DNA of 64,000 bases from Candidatus Bipolaricaulota bacterium. Its GTDB lineage: Bacteria > Bipolaricaulota > Bipolaricaulia > Bipolaricaulales > Bipolaricaulaceae. The position numbers and the translations under genes were made by a program. Under the pieces are notes generated by a model, which saw nothing but the letters and a program-made list of their open reading frames with translations, searched no databases and had not been told where the DNA came from. Of this stretch, positions 25,120 to 33,026 are shown piece after piece. The DNA lies in contig CALKES010000009.1 in NCBI GenBank assembly GCA_938084715.1, positions 62,001-126,000 of the forward strand, given 5' to 3'. The stretch's first letter is position 1. Each line of letters starts with the position of its first letter.

Positions 25120-26106
25120 ATGATCCGTGCGGGAATAGCCCCTAGCTTCACGCTGGAATCCCCCTCCGGGACCGCGGTGTCCCTGCGGGATTTCGTTGGC
25201 TTGTACGTCGTTCTTGCGGTCGTCCCGCTGGCGCGGAGCCCCCAAGCCCGGGACGCGGTGGCCCACCTCCGGGGGCTGGCGGAGTCCCTCTCCCCGCTCG
25301 AAGCCCGGGCGGTGGCCCTTCTCCCCCAGGCGTCCCAGGGGCTCAGCCGGGTCGCATCCCCTTCGGTGATCCTCCTTTCCGACCCCGCGGGGGTGGTGGC
25401 CGCGGCCTACGGGGTGGTGGACGAGCCCGCCGTGTTCCTCCTCGACCGGTCCGGGGCGGTGCGGCGAACGTGGACAGGCCTTGAGCACAGCGAGGAGGTC
25501 CTCGAGGCCGTTCGGGAAATCCGGGCGGCGGACGACGCGGTGAACTCCCTCATCCAAGCCCGGCGGGCGTGGCGGGCCCTCTCTCCCGAACCCGTCCCCC
25601 GGGAGGCCCTCGAGCGGTTGGTGGAGGCCGCCCACCTCGCCCCCTCCTGCTTCAACAACCAGCCGTGGCGGTTCGTGATCGCCCAGGGCGAGGCCCTCGC
25701 GAAGGTGAAGGCCGCCCTCCCCGGGGGGAACTACTGGGCGAAAACCGCCCCCGCGATCGTCGCCCTGGCCTCCCACCGCGACCTCGACTGCAAGCTCTCC
25801 GACAACCGGGACTACTTCCTGTTCGGCTGCGGGATGGCCACAGGGTTCCTCATGCTCCAGGCAACCCAGATGGGGCTTGTGGCCCACCCCATCGCCGGCT
25901 ACGACCCGATCGCCGTCAAGGAGGCCTTGGGCATCCCCCCCGACTACGTCCTCATCACCCTCATCGTGGTGGGAAGGCGAGGGGACCCGAGCACGCTGAG
26001 CGACAAGCACCGGGCCCTGGAACTGGGGCCCCGGGACCGCAAGCCCTTGCCCACGGTCCTCATGTGGGATAGGTTCACCCCACCTGAAGGGACGGAGGAA
26101 CGATGA
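25120..26106 (+). CDS. Fusion of cysteine-less redoxin domain and nitroreductase
   Basis: The 328-aa product has two domains. Residues 1 to about 130 follow a peroxiredoxin/AhpC fold (APSFTLESPSGTAVSLRDFVG, then VVLAVVPLARSPQARDAV, DPAGVVAAAYGV, AVFLLDRSGAVRRTW). The position of the peroxidatic Cys in the usual PxxxTxxC motif is occupied by PLARSPQA, and the domain has no Cys at all. From about 140 it is an FMN-dependent nitroreductase (LIQARRAWRALSPEPV, LAPSCFNNQPWRFVI). The reductase half probably works on a quinone, flavin or nitro-type acceptor; the redoxin half may be structural. It overlaps the next nitroreductase gene by 4 nt. Confidence 0.85.
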   Translation: MIRAGIAPSFTLESPSGTAVSLRDFVGLYVVLAVVPLARSPQARDAVAHLRGLAESLSPLEARAVALLPQASQGLSRVASPSVILLSDPAGVVAAAYGVVDEPAVFLLDRSGAVRRTWTGLEHSEEVLEAVREIRAADDAVNSLIQARRAWRALSPEPVPREALERLVEAAHLAPSCFNNQPWRFVIAQGEALAKVKAALPGGNYWAKTAPAIVALASHRDLDCKLSDNRDYFLFGCGMATGFLMLQATQMGLVAHPIAGYDPIAVKEALGIPPDYVLITLIVVGRRGDPSTLSDKHRALELGPRDRKPLPTVLMWDRFTPPEGTEER

Positions 26107-26654
26107 TCACCAACGAGGTACTCAACGCGATCCGTGGCCGGAGGAGCATCCTCCGATTTGAGCCCACACCGGTGAGCGAGGAACAGCTGGAGGCGATCCT
26201 CGAGGCGGGACGGTGGGCCCCGTCCTTTGCCAACTCCCAGCCCTGGACGTTTGTTGTGGTGCGGGAGGAGAAGATTCGGCGGGAGCTTGGGGCCCTGGTG
26301 GAGCGGATCGCGTTTGCCCACCGCGGGCAGTTCGCGGTCTCGGGGAAGGGGATCGGGGACGCCCCCGTGGTGATCGCCGTGGTGGTGGACCCGGTGAAGG
26401 ATCCCCAGCACTGGGTCGAGGCCGGGGCCGTGGCGACCCAAAACATGGCCCTGATGGCCCACAGCCTGGGGCTCGCCTCCTACTGGGCGGGGATGGGGGG
26501 GAAGTCCGAGGCCGAGGCGCGGCGGATCCTCGGAATCCCGAAAGGGATGCGGATTGCCGCCCTTCTCCCCATCGGTCGGCCGGCGTACGCCCCCAAGCCG
26601 GGGGAGCGGGCGCCCCTTTCCCAGCTCGTCCGCTACGACCGATTCGAGGGTTAG
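26103..26654 (+). CDS. Nitroreductase family protein
   Basis: This 183-aa flavoprotein has the nitroreductase fold. It shows the FMN-phosphate motif AIRGRRSILRFEPTPV, the WAPSFANSQPWTFVVV segment, and the GAVATQNMALMAHSLGLASYWAG helix. The ATG overlaps the stop of the redoxin-nitroreductase fusion (ATGA), so the two are translated together and may form a heterodimer, since members of this family are obligate dimers. The natural substrate is unknown. Confidence 0.9.
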   Translation: MITNEVLNAIRGRRSILRFEPTPVSEEQLEAILEAGRWAPSFANSQPWTFVVVREEKIRRELGALVERIAFAHRGQFAVSGKGIGDAPVVIAVVVDPVKDPQHWVEAGAVATQNMALMAHSLGLASYWAGMGGKSEAEARRILGIPKGMRIAALLPIGRPAYAPKPGERAPLSQLVRYDRFEG

Positions 26655-26701
26655 CCGTCCGTGGCGTCGGTTCGGGCAGGAGCCCGGGGGGCCTCGGGCC
26701 G

Positions 26702-27814
26702 CTAGCCGGCCTTGAGGCCCGTTCCCGTGAGGAGGACCACAATCGCTTCCCCGGGCCGAACCCTTCCCCGGGCGAGGAGGAGGGGAAGGGCCGCCGCCGC
26801 CAGGGCCGCGGTGGGCTCGACGTAGAGTCCTTCGTCCCGAGCGAGGCGCTTCCGCGCCTCCAGGATCTCCCCCTCCCCCACCGCCACGGCGGAGCCCCCC
26901 ACCTCGGCCAGCGCCCGCAGGACCTCCCCTCCCCGCTCGGGGTTCGGGATCCGCGCCCCCTCGGCGGCCGTCTCCCCCGGCTCCACCGGGACGGGCTCCC
27001 CCAAGCCCTCCTCGTGGGCCTGGACGAGGGGGGCGCAGGCCGCAGGCTGGACCGCGTGGACCTGGGGAAGTCGCTCGACCCACCCCAAGTCCCTGAGGTT
27101 CTGGAACCCCGCTACGATTCCGAGGGACAGGCCCCCGCCCCCCACGGGGACGACCACGTGCTCGGGGACCGCTCCCAGGTCCTCCACGAGCTCGTAGGCC
27201 ACGGTCTTCAACCCCTCGACGAAGAAGGGGGAGACGTTGTGGGAGGCGTAGACGAGCCTGGGGTCTTCCCGGCAAGCGGCGAGGACGGCCCGGGCCGCCT
27301 CGGGCCGGGGGCCGGGGACCCGGACGAGCTCGGCCCCGTAGGCCTCGATCTGCCGGAGCTTGGGCCCCGAGGCGGAAGCGGGGACGTAGAGCCGCGCCCG
27401 AAGCCCGGCCTGGGCACAGTACGCCGCCAAGGCCGCCCCCGCGTTCCCCGAGGAATCGTCCGCGAGGGCCCGCGCCCCGAGGGCCCGTAGGCATGCCACC
27501 ATGACCGCGGCCCCCCGGTCCTTGAACGACCCCGTGGGGTTCCCCCCCTCGTACTTGAAGCGGAGATCCACCCCGAGCTCCGGCCCCAGGCGACAGGAGG
27601 GGACCAGGGGCGTCCCCCCCTCGCCCAGGGAGAGGGGCGGGACGTCGGGAAGAAGGGGGGCGTACCGCCAAAGCCCCCGCCCCCGGAGGTCCCCCGGACG
27701 GACGGACGGGAGGGGCCGCCGGTACCGGAGGGGAGCCCGGCAGGACGGGCAGTGGAGCGCCACCCCCAGGGCTTGCCGCCTCCCGCAGCGGGGGCAACGG
27801 AGCTCTCCCGTCAT
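26702..27814 (-). CDS. thrC: Threonine synthase (PLP-dependent)
   Basis: This enzyme converts O-phosphohomoserine to threonine. The product is 370 aa. An N-terminal zinc-ribbon-like segment (CPRCGRR ... CPSCRAPL) is followed by the fold-type II PLP domain: GGTPLV, the PLP-lysine motif NPTGSFKDRG, DDSSGNAGAALAAY, the phosphate loop VPVGGGGLSLG, and GLYVEPTAALAAA. Related cysteate synthases share the zinc ribbon, so substrate identity is likely but not certain. ATG 27814 overlaps the DUF72 stop by 4 nt. It is last in rsmD-surE-DUF72-thrC. Confidence 0.88.
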   Translation of the reverse strand: MTGELRCPRCGRRQALGVALHCPSCRAPLRYRRPLPSVRPGDLRGRGLWRYAPLLPDVPPLSLGEGGTPLVPSCRLGPELGVDLRFKYEGGNPTGSFKDRGAAVMVACLRALGARALADDSSGNAGAALAAYCAQAGLRARLYVPASASGPKLRQIEAYGAELVRVPGPRPEAARAVLAACREDPRLVYASHNVSPFFVEGLKTVAYELVEDLGAVPEHVVVPVGGGGLSLGIVAGFQNLRDLGWVERLPQVHAVQPAACAPLVQAHEEGLGEPVPVEPGETAAEGARIPNPERGGEVLRALAEVGGSAVAVGEGEILEARKRLARDEGLYVEPTAALAAAALPLLLARGRVRPGEAIVVLLTGTGLKAG

Positions 27815-28545
27815 CTCCCCTCCACGAGAGCTCGGAACCGGAGCGCGTCGCCCCCCATGCTCAGGTTGTTGAAGAGGACGTATGCCTCACCCGAAAGGGA
27901 GCCCACGGTGGTGAGGAGCCAGCGGAGATCGGCGTCCGTGTAGGTGTAGGCGTACATCCGCTCCCCGGGCGGGCAGCCGTGGAGCCGGAGGTAGACGAGC
28001 GAGCCCGACGTGGCGGGGAGGGAGGCGAACGGGTCCGTCCCGTGGACGAGCCCGAGCTCCCCGCACAGGAGGCGGATCCGCTCGGGATGGGCTAGCCACT
28101 CCCCCCGCGGCTCCCAGACGAGGACGACCCCCTCCCGGTCGGCGTCCCCGAGGAACCGCCGGAGGGCCCCCTCGTTCTCGGGGGTGGGCCCCCACGAGGG
28201 GGGGCACTGGAGGAGGAGGATCCGCGCCCGGAGGGCCCGGGCCACGGCCAGCGACCGGGCGTAGGCGGCCCGGGACTGCTCCCCCCGGAACCGGTCAGCG
28301 TGGGTCACCTCCCGGTGGACCTTGACGGTGAACTCGAACTCCGGGTTCACCTCGTCGGCGAGCTCCCGCCACCGCTCCGGGGTCCCCGGCCGGGGGTGGC
28401 GGTAGAAGGTGGAGTTGACCTCCACGATGGGGAAGTGGGCGGCGTAGAGCTGGAGCCGGTGGGCGTACCTCGCCCGCCCGCTTTCCTCCCCCACGTCCTC
28501 GGGCCGAACGCCCGTCCAGCCGCAGCACCCGATCCGGAGGGCCAT
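27811..28545 (-). CDS. DUF72 (YecE-like) protein
   Basis: This 244-aa protein belongs to the DUF72 family, a TIM-barrel fold of unknown function. Recognisable parts are the start RIGCCGWTG, the FPIVEVNSTFYRHP motif, FTVKVHREVTH, the LLLQCPPSW strand, YLRLHG and the C-terminal YVLFNNLSMGGDA (usually 'yvyFNN...g.a'). There is no signal peptide. It starts 3 nt after the surE stop and overlaps thrC. The family assignment is firm; the reaction is not known. Confidence 0.9.
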   Translation of the reverse strand: MALRIGCCGWTGVRPEDVGEESGRARYAHRLQLYAAHFPIVEVNSTFYRHPRPGTPERWRELADEVNPEFEFTVKVHREVTHADRFRGEQSRAAYARSLAVARALRARILLLQCPPSWGPTPENEGALRRFLGDADREGVVLVWEPRGEWLAHPERIRLLCGELGLVHGTDPFASLPATSGSLVYLRLHGCPPGERMYAYTYTDADLRWLLTTVGSLSGEAYVLFNNLSMGGDALRFRALVEGR

Positions 28546-28548
28546 CCC

Positions 28549-29337
28549 CTAGAGCTTGTCCCCCTCCCAGGAGCGGAGAGTGGGAAGAAGCCCGTAGGCG
28601 GTGAGGTCGAGGTGGAGGGGAGTGATGGAGACATAGCCGGAGAGGACCGCCCACACGTCGGTGTCCTCCTCCCCAGGAGGGGGAGTGGTGAGCATCTCCC
28701 CGGAGAGCCAGTAGTAGGAGCGCCCTCGGGGGTCCTGGCCCCGGACGAGGTCGTCAGCCCAGATCTTCCCCCCGAGCCTCGTGACCCGGATCCCCTTCGG
28801 CGTCCCCCGGGGGACGTTGATGTTGAGGAGGGTCTGGGTGAGGAGGTCCCGTTCCGCCAGTGCCCGCCGGGCAACCCGGGCCGCCAGGGCCCCCGCCGTC
28901 TCAAAGTCCGGGTTCCCCTCTCCCCCCTCCTCCGAGCCGAGGTCGAGGGAGACGGCGATCGCCGGGATCCCCGCCGAGGCCCCCTCCATCGCCGCAGCCA
29001 CCGTCCCCGAGTAGGTCACGTCGTGGCCGAGGTTCGCCCCGAGGTTAATCCCCGCCACGACGAGGTCCGGCCGCCGCGGCGCCAGGCCCAGGAGGGCCAG
29101 GAGGACGCAGTCCGACGGCGATCCGTTCGTGACGTGGACCTCGGTCCCGTCGGACAGGCGGGCCGTGGAGACCCGCAGGGGCTTGTGGAACACTCTCGTT
29201 CGCGAGGCGGCGGACCAGTTCCGGTCCGGGGCCATCACCCACGGCTCCCCCACCTCCTCCAAGGCCCGTCGCAGGGCGAGGATCCCCGGGGAGAGGTACC
29301 CGTCGTCGTTCGTGACCAGGATGAACGGCTTCGTCAT
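28549..29337 (-). CDS. surE: 5'/3'-nucleotidase SurE
   Basis: SurE is a metal-dependent nucleoside-monophosphate phosphatase. The product is 262 aa, the normal length. The metal site is FILVTNDDGYLSPGI. Other motifs are APDRNWSAAS, NGSPSDCVLLAL, and VVAGINLGANLGHDVTYSGTVAAAMEG. ATG 29337 was chosen because the ND motif lies at residues 9-11, as usual. It sits 14 nt after the rsmD stop and 3 nt before the DUF72 start. Confidence 0.95.
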   Translation of the reverse strand: MTKPFILVTNDDGYLSPGILALRRALEEVGEPWVMAPDRNWSAASRTRVFHKPLRVSTARLSDGTEVHVTNGSPSDCVLLALLGLAPRRPDLVVAGINLGANLGHDVTYSGTVAAAMEGASAGIPAIAVSLDLGSEEGGEGNPDFETAGALAARVARRALAERDLLTQTLLNINVPRGTPKGIRVTRLGGKIWADDLVRGQDPRGRSYYWLSGEMLTTPPPGEEDTDVWAVLSGYVSITPLHLDLTAYGLLPTLRSWEGDKL

Positions 29338-29351
29338 CCGTGGCCCCCAGT

Positions 29352-29921
29352 CTAGCCCCCACCCTCGGGGGGGACAAACCGGTACAGGGAGAGGACCGTC
29401 TCCCCGTACCGCCGCCGGAGCTCGAGGACGAGGGGGCCGTACCGGTCCGCAACCGGCTCCTTGTGGAACGACTCGACAACGACCACCGCCCCGGGGGCGA
29501 GGGGCTGAAGCTCCCCCAGCGCGTCCGCCGCCTGGGACGCGAGCCCGCTTCCGTACGGGGCCCCGACGAACACGAGGTCGAACTGCCGCCCCGCCCGGGC
29601 GAGGGCCCGGAGGGTCGAAAACACGTCCCCTTCGACAACCTCCGCCCGGTCCGCGCACCCCAAGCGGTGGACGTTCTCCCGGATGACCCGAGCCGCCTCC
29701 CGGGAGGCGTCGACGAGGACGGCGTAGGCGGCCCCCCGGGACAGGGCCTCGAGGCCCACCGCCCCGGTTCCCGCAAAGAGGTCGAGGAACCGCGCCCCGG
29801 GGACGAGGTCGCGGACGAGGTCAAACAGGGCGAGCCGAACCCGATCGCGCAAGGGGCGGATCCCCGACCCCCGCGGGCCGGCGAGGCGCTGTCCCCGGTA
29901 CTCCCCCGCCCCGATGCGCAC
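29352..29921 (-). CDS. rsmD: 16S rRNA m2G966 methyltransferase, RsmD family (variant active site)
   Basis: RsmD methylates a guanine in 16S rRNA using S-adenosylmethionine. The product is 189 aa: RIGAGEYRGQRLAGPRGSGIRPLRDRVRLALFD at the start, then SAM motif I FLDLFAGTGAVGLEALSRG and VEGDVF. The catalytic motif IV, normally (N/D)PP(Y/F), reads VGAPYG here, so both the acidic/amide residue and the first proline are changed. It may have altered activity or specificity. GTG 29921 is preceded by GGAGGAGAGGAGGG. It heads the rsmD-surE-DUF72-thrC operon. Confidence 0.85.
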   Translation of the reverse strand: MRIGAGEYRGQRLAGPRGSGIRPLRDRVRLALFDLVRDLVPGARFLDLFAGTGAVGLEALSRGAAYAVLVDASREAARVIRENVHRLGCADRAEVVEGDVFSTLRALARAGRQFDLVFVGAPYGSGLASQAADALGELQPLAPGAVVVVESFHKEPVADRYGPLVLELRRRYGETVLSLYRFVPPEGGG

Positions 29922-29991
29922 CTTGCGCCCTCCTCTCCTCCGGCTACGATCCGCCGGTCTTTGTAGGATACCCAAGGAGGAAGGAGCGCGC

Positions 29992-31323
29992 GTGGGGTAC
30001 GACGTGGTGGTGGTTGGGGCCGGGCCGGCGGGGCTGTTTGCCGCCCTGGAACTCGCCCAGTCGGGCTTGAGGACGCTCGTGGCGGACAAGGGCCTCGCCC
30101 CACGGGAGCGGACAAGCAACACCTGCGGGGTGGGGGGGGCCGGGGCGTACTCGGACGGGAAGCTCAACCTCACCCCTCGGATCGGCGGGGACCCCGAGGC
30201 CATCGGCTGCTCCCTCGGGGAGCTGGAGGCCCTCATCGCCCACGTGGACGAGGTGTTCACCCGCTACGGGGCCCCGGCCCGGTACTCGGGGGAGGACCCC
30301 AAGGCCCTGGCCGAGCTCCGCCAGAGGGCGGCCCAGGCCGGGGTCGAGTTCATCGCCGGCCGCCAGCGCCACATCGGGACCGGGAAGATCCGCGAGGTCA
30401 TCGACGCCATGTACCGCGACCTCCTCGCCCGCGGGGTCCACTTCGAGCTCGGCTCCCCTGCCACCGCCATCGGCCACCGCGACGGCGAGTTCACGGTGGC
30501 CGTCGGCTCCAAGGAGATCCGGGCGCGGAACGTGGTCGCCGCCCCGGGGAGGGTGGGGGCGTACTGGCTCCGGGAGGTGGCCCGGTCCCTCGGGGTCGGG
30601 CCGTCCTTCGGGCCCCTCGACGTCGGGGTCCGGGTCGAGTTCCCCGCCGAGCTCTACGACCCCATCGAGCGGGTCATGTACGACGCCAAGTTCCGGGTTC
30701 GGACCCCCACCTACGACGACATGGTCCGGACGTTCTGCACGAACCCCCGGGGGTTCGTGGTCCAGGAGGACCACGGGGAGTTCGTCCTCGTCAACGGCCA
30801 CGCCGAGGCCGACCGGAAAAGCGGGAACACGAACTTCGCGCTCCTCGTCCACATCGAGCTCACCGACCCCGTGGAGGACACGACGGAGTACGGCCGGGCG
30901 ATCGCAAAGCTCGCGACGACGATCGGGGGCGGGAAGCCCATTGGCCAGCGGCTGAAGGACCTCGCTCAGGGGCGGCGATCGACCCTCGACCGGATCCGCC
31001 GGGCCGCCGTGCATCCCACCTTGGAGGAGTTCACCCCGGGGGACGTGTCCATGGCCCTCCCCCACCGGGTCGTCGTCGACCTCGTGGAGGCCGTGGAGGT
31101 CCTCGATCGGCTCATCCCCGGCCTGTCCTCGGATGGGACCCTCCTTTGGGCACCGGAGATCAAGTTCTACGACACGCGGTACGCGGTCGGGCCGGGGATG
31201 GAGACCGCCCTCCCCGGGTTCTTCGTGGCGGGGGACGCCTCGGGCCACTCCCGGGGGATCGTGTTCGCCGCCGTGACCGGGATCCTCGCCGCCCGGCGGA
31301 TCCGGGAGAGGGCGGGGCGATGA
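29992..31323 (+). CDS. FAD-dependent dehydrogenase (COG2509 type)
   Basis: This is a 443-aa flavoprotein. The FAD-binding dinucleotide fold is at the N-terminus (VVVVGAGPAGLFAALELAQ), with a second FAD contact at the end (FFVAGDASGHSRGIVFAAVTG). In between are TCGVGGAGAYSDGKLNLTPR and GPLDVGVRVE, typical of this uncharacterised family. The natural electron donor and acceptor are unknown. GTG 29992 follows AAGGAGGAAGGAG. It overlaps pfkA by 4 nt and is divergent from rsmD. Confidence 0.85.
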   Translation: MGYDVVVVGAGPAGLFAALELAQSGLRTLVADKGLAPRERTSNTCGVGGAGAYSDGKLNLTPRIGGDPEAIGCSLGELEALIAHVDEVFTRYGAPARYSGEDPKALAELRQRAAQAGVEFIAGRQRHIGTGKIREVIDAMYRDLLARGVHFELGSPATAIGHRDGEFTVAVGSKEIRARNVVAAPGRVGAYWLREVARSLGVGPSFGPLDVGVRVEFPAELYDPIERVMYDAKFRVRTPTYDDMVRTFCTNPRGFVVQEDHGEFVLVNGHAEADRKSGNTNFALLVHIELTDPVEDTTEYGRAIAKLATTIGGGKPIGQRLKDLAQGRRSTLDRIRRAAVHPTLEEFTPGDVSMALPHRVVVDLVEAVEVLDRLIPGLSSDGTLLWAPEIKFYDTRYAVGPGMETALPGFFVAGDASGHSRGIVFAAVTGILAARRIRERAGR

Positions 31324-32291
31324 GGCGGATCGCCGTCCTCACCAGCGGCGGTGACGCCCCGGGGATGAACGCAGCGCTCCGGGCTGTGGTTCGAACCGCG
31401 ATCGCTCGGGGCTGGGAGGTCCTCGGGGTTCGCCGGGGCTACGCCGGCCTCCTGGCCGGGGAGATGCGCCCCCTGTCCGCCCGGGACGTGGGGGGGATCC
31501 TTCAGCTGGGGGGGACGGTCCTGGGGAGCGCCCGCTGTCCCGAGTTCCAGACGGAAGGGGGCCGCCGCCGGGCCCTCGCGTCCCTTTCCGCCCACGGGGC
31601 CGAGGCCCTCGTCGTCATCGGGGGGAACGGGTCCCAAACCGGGGCCTACGAGCTATCCCGCATGGGGTTCCCCGTGGTCGGGGTCGCCTCCACAATCGAC
31701 AACGACCTGGTGGGGTCCGACGTGACGATCGGGTTCGACACCGCCCTCAACGTGGCCCTGGAGGCGATCGACCGCCTGAAGACCACCGCCTCCTCCCACG
31801 GGCGGGCGTTCCTGGTGGAGGTCATGGGCCGGGACTGCGGGCACCTGGCGCTTCTGGCGGGGATCGCCGGGGGGGCGGAGGCGGTGGTGCTCCCCGAGGT
31901 CGAGACCGATCCCGAGGCGCTGGCCCGGGAGCTCCACGCCGCCTACCAGCGGGGAAAGAGCCATGCCCTTGTCGTCGTCGCCGAGGGGGCGGCCTACAAC
32001 GCCGCCCATCTTGCCCAGTACTTCCGCGCCAACGAACGGCGCTTGGGATTTGAGCTCCGGGTGACGATCCTCGGCCACGTCCAGCGGGGGGGAGCCCCCG
32101 GGGCCGCGGACCGGCTCCTCGCCACTCGCCTGGGGGCCGCGGCAGTGGACGCCCTGGCCCGGGGGGAGGCGGGGGTCCTCGTGGGCTGGGTCCGGGGCGC
32201 GGTGGCGACCACCCCGTTGGAAGAGGTTGCCGGACGGCTCAAGCCCCTGGATCCCGTTCTCCTGGAGCTCGCCGGGGTCCTCGCTCGCTAG
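31320..32291 (+). CDS. pfkA: 6-phosphofructokinase
   Basis: This enzyme phosphorylates fructose 6-phosphate in glycolysis. The product is 323 aa, usual for the bacterial enzyme. The family motifs are LTSGGDAPGMNAALRA, the catalytic TIDNDLVGSD, GFDTALNVALEAIDRL, EVMGRDCGHLAL and LGHVQRGG. The residue after GG in the donor loop (GGNGSQTGA) is Asn, where E. coli has Asp103. Gly follows at position 104, which points to ATP rather than PPi. The residue before TIDND is Ser, not the Lys of PPi enzymes. ATG overlaps the FAD gene stop. It converges on tlpA with a 4-nt overlap. Confidence 0.92.
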   Translation: MRRIAVLTSGGDAPGMNAALRAVVRTAIARGWEVLGVRRGYAGLLAGEMRPLSARDVGGILQLGGTVLGSARCPEFQTEGGRRRALASLSAHGAEALVVIGGNGSQTGAYELSRMGFPVVGVASTIDNDLVGSDVTIGFDTALNVALEAIDRLKTTASSHGRAFLVEVMGRDCGHLALLAGIAGGAEAVVLPEVETDPEALARELHAAYQRGKSHALVVVAEGAAYNAAHLAQYFRANERRLGFELRVTILGHVQRGGAPGAADRLLATRLGAAAVDALARGEAGVLVGWVRGAVATTPLEEVAGRLKPLDPVLLELAGVLAR

Positions 32292-32824
32292 AGCCAGGGG
32301 AGCAGCCGGGCCTCGTTCAGCTCGTCCGGGTGGCCAATGAAGCGGATGATCCCCTGCCGATCGAGGAACACCGCGCGGGGAATCGCGTCAATCCCAAACA
32401 GGCGGGCCACGGCCCGAGCCTCGGCAAAGGGGGCCCACAGGTGGACAAATCCCCACAGCCCATGGGCCTCGATGAACCGGATGGCGTCTTCCTTCCGGTA
32501 GTCCAAGCTCACCGCCACGACCTTGAGGCCCCAGGAGGCGTGCTTCTGCCGGATTGCCTCGATCTTGGGGGCCGAGGCATGGCACGACTTGCACCAGCTC
32601 GCCCAAAAGTCGAGGAGCACGGGACAGCCGACGAACGACGCCAGGGAGACCTTGTTCCCAGCAAGATCGGGCAGGACAAAGTCTGGGGCCCGCTGCCCCA
32701 CCCCTCCGCCCACGGGGACATTGGCCCCCTCGGGGGGGGAGGGACAGGGGGATGGCGTCCCTCCGGCCAACGCCACAAGAAGAAGCACGGCTACCGTGGC
32801 AAGCCCTGACCTCAGGCGCTGCAT
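32288..32824 (-). CDS. Exported TlpA/ResA-like thiol-disulfide protein
   Basis: This 178-aa protein has a signal peptide (about residues 1-22), then a thioredoxin-like domain of the TlpA/ResA type. Features are RAPDFVLPDLAGNKVSLASF, VLLDFWASWCKSCHASAPKI with the redox pair CKSC, VVAVSLDYRKEDAI, and DAIPRAVFLDRQGIIRF with the cis-proline. It probably reduces or transfers disulfides outside the membrane, for example in cytochrome or metalloprotein maturation, but no partner gene is adjacent. The start has no ribosome-binding site. TAGCTT ends 6 nt before ATG 32824, suggesting a leaderless mRNA. Confidence 0.9.
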   Translation of the reverse strand: MQRLRSGLATVAVLLLVALAGGTPSPCPSPPEGANVPVGGGVGQRAPDFVLPDLAGNKVSLASFVGCPVLLDFWASWCKSCHASAPKIEAIRQKHASWGLKVVAVSLDYRKEDAIRFIEAHGLWGFVHLWAPFAEARAVARLFGIDAIPRAVFLDRQGIIRFIGHPDELNEARLLPWL

Positions 32825-32830
32825 GGGGTG

Positions 32831-32836
32831 AAGCTA
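32831..32836 (-). promoter_or_regulatory. Leaderless-type -10 box of tlpA-like gene
   Basis: TAGCTT on the minus strand lies 6 nt before the ATG at 32824. TGGGAT lies 17 bp further upstream. No ribosome-binding site is present. Confidence 0.4.
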
Positions 32837-32899
32837 CCCGAGGGCGAATGGAAATCCCAGGGAGGGGAAGCGCAGGCTTGGTGGACACCGGGGGATCCG

Positions 32900-32928
32900 T
32901 TGCGGAACAGATCGGTTCTTGCCAGAAT
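32900..32928 (+). promoter_or_regulatory. Promoter of tRNA-Ser
   Basis: TTGCGG (32900-32905) and CAGAAT (32923-32928) are 17 bp apart. The -10 ends 9 nt before the mature tRNA 5' end, leaving only about 3 nt of leader to remove. Confidence 0.5.
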
Positions 32929-32937
32929 TGAGGGCCC

Positions 32938-33020
32938 GGAGGGATGGGTGAGCGGCCGAAACCGCCGGTCTTGAAAACCGGTGAGCGCAAGCTCCGGGGG
33001 TTCAAATCCCCCTCCCTCCG
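32938..33020 (+). tRNA. tRNA-Ser (anticodon TGA)
   Basis: This is an 83-nt class II tRNA. The acceptor stem GGAGGGA pairs with TCCCTCC. The anticodon stem CCGGT/ACCGG surrounds loop CTTGAAA with anticodon TGA, reading UCA-type serine codons. The long variable arm is TGAGCGCAAGCTCC and the T arm is GGGGG-TTCAAAT-CCCCC. The discriminator is G, as expected for serine. CCA is not encoded. Confidence 0.95.
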
Positions 33021-33026
33021 CCCCCC

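Noticed and set aside
31388-31410. tRNA-like GGTTCGAACC segment inside pfkA
   Set aside because: No acceptor or anticodon stems can be formed around it, and it lies in a well-conserved coding region.
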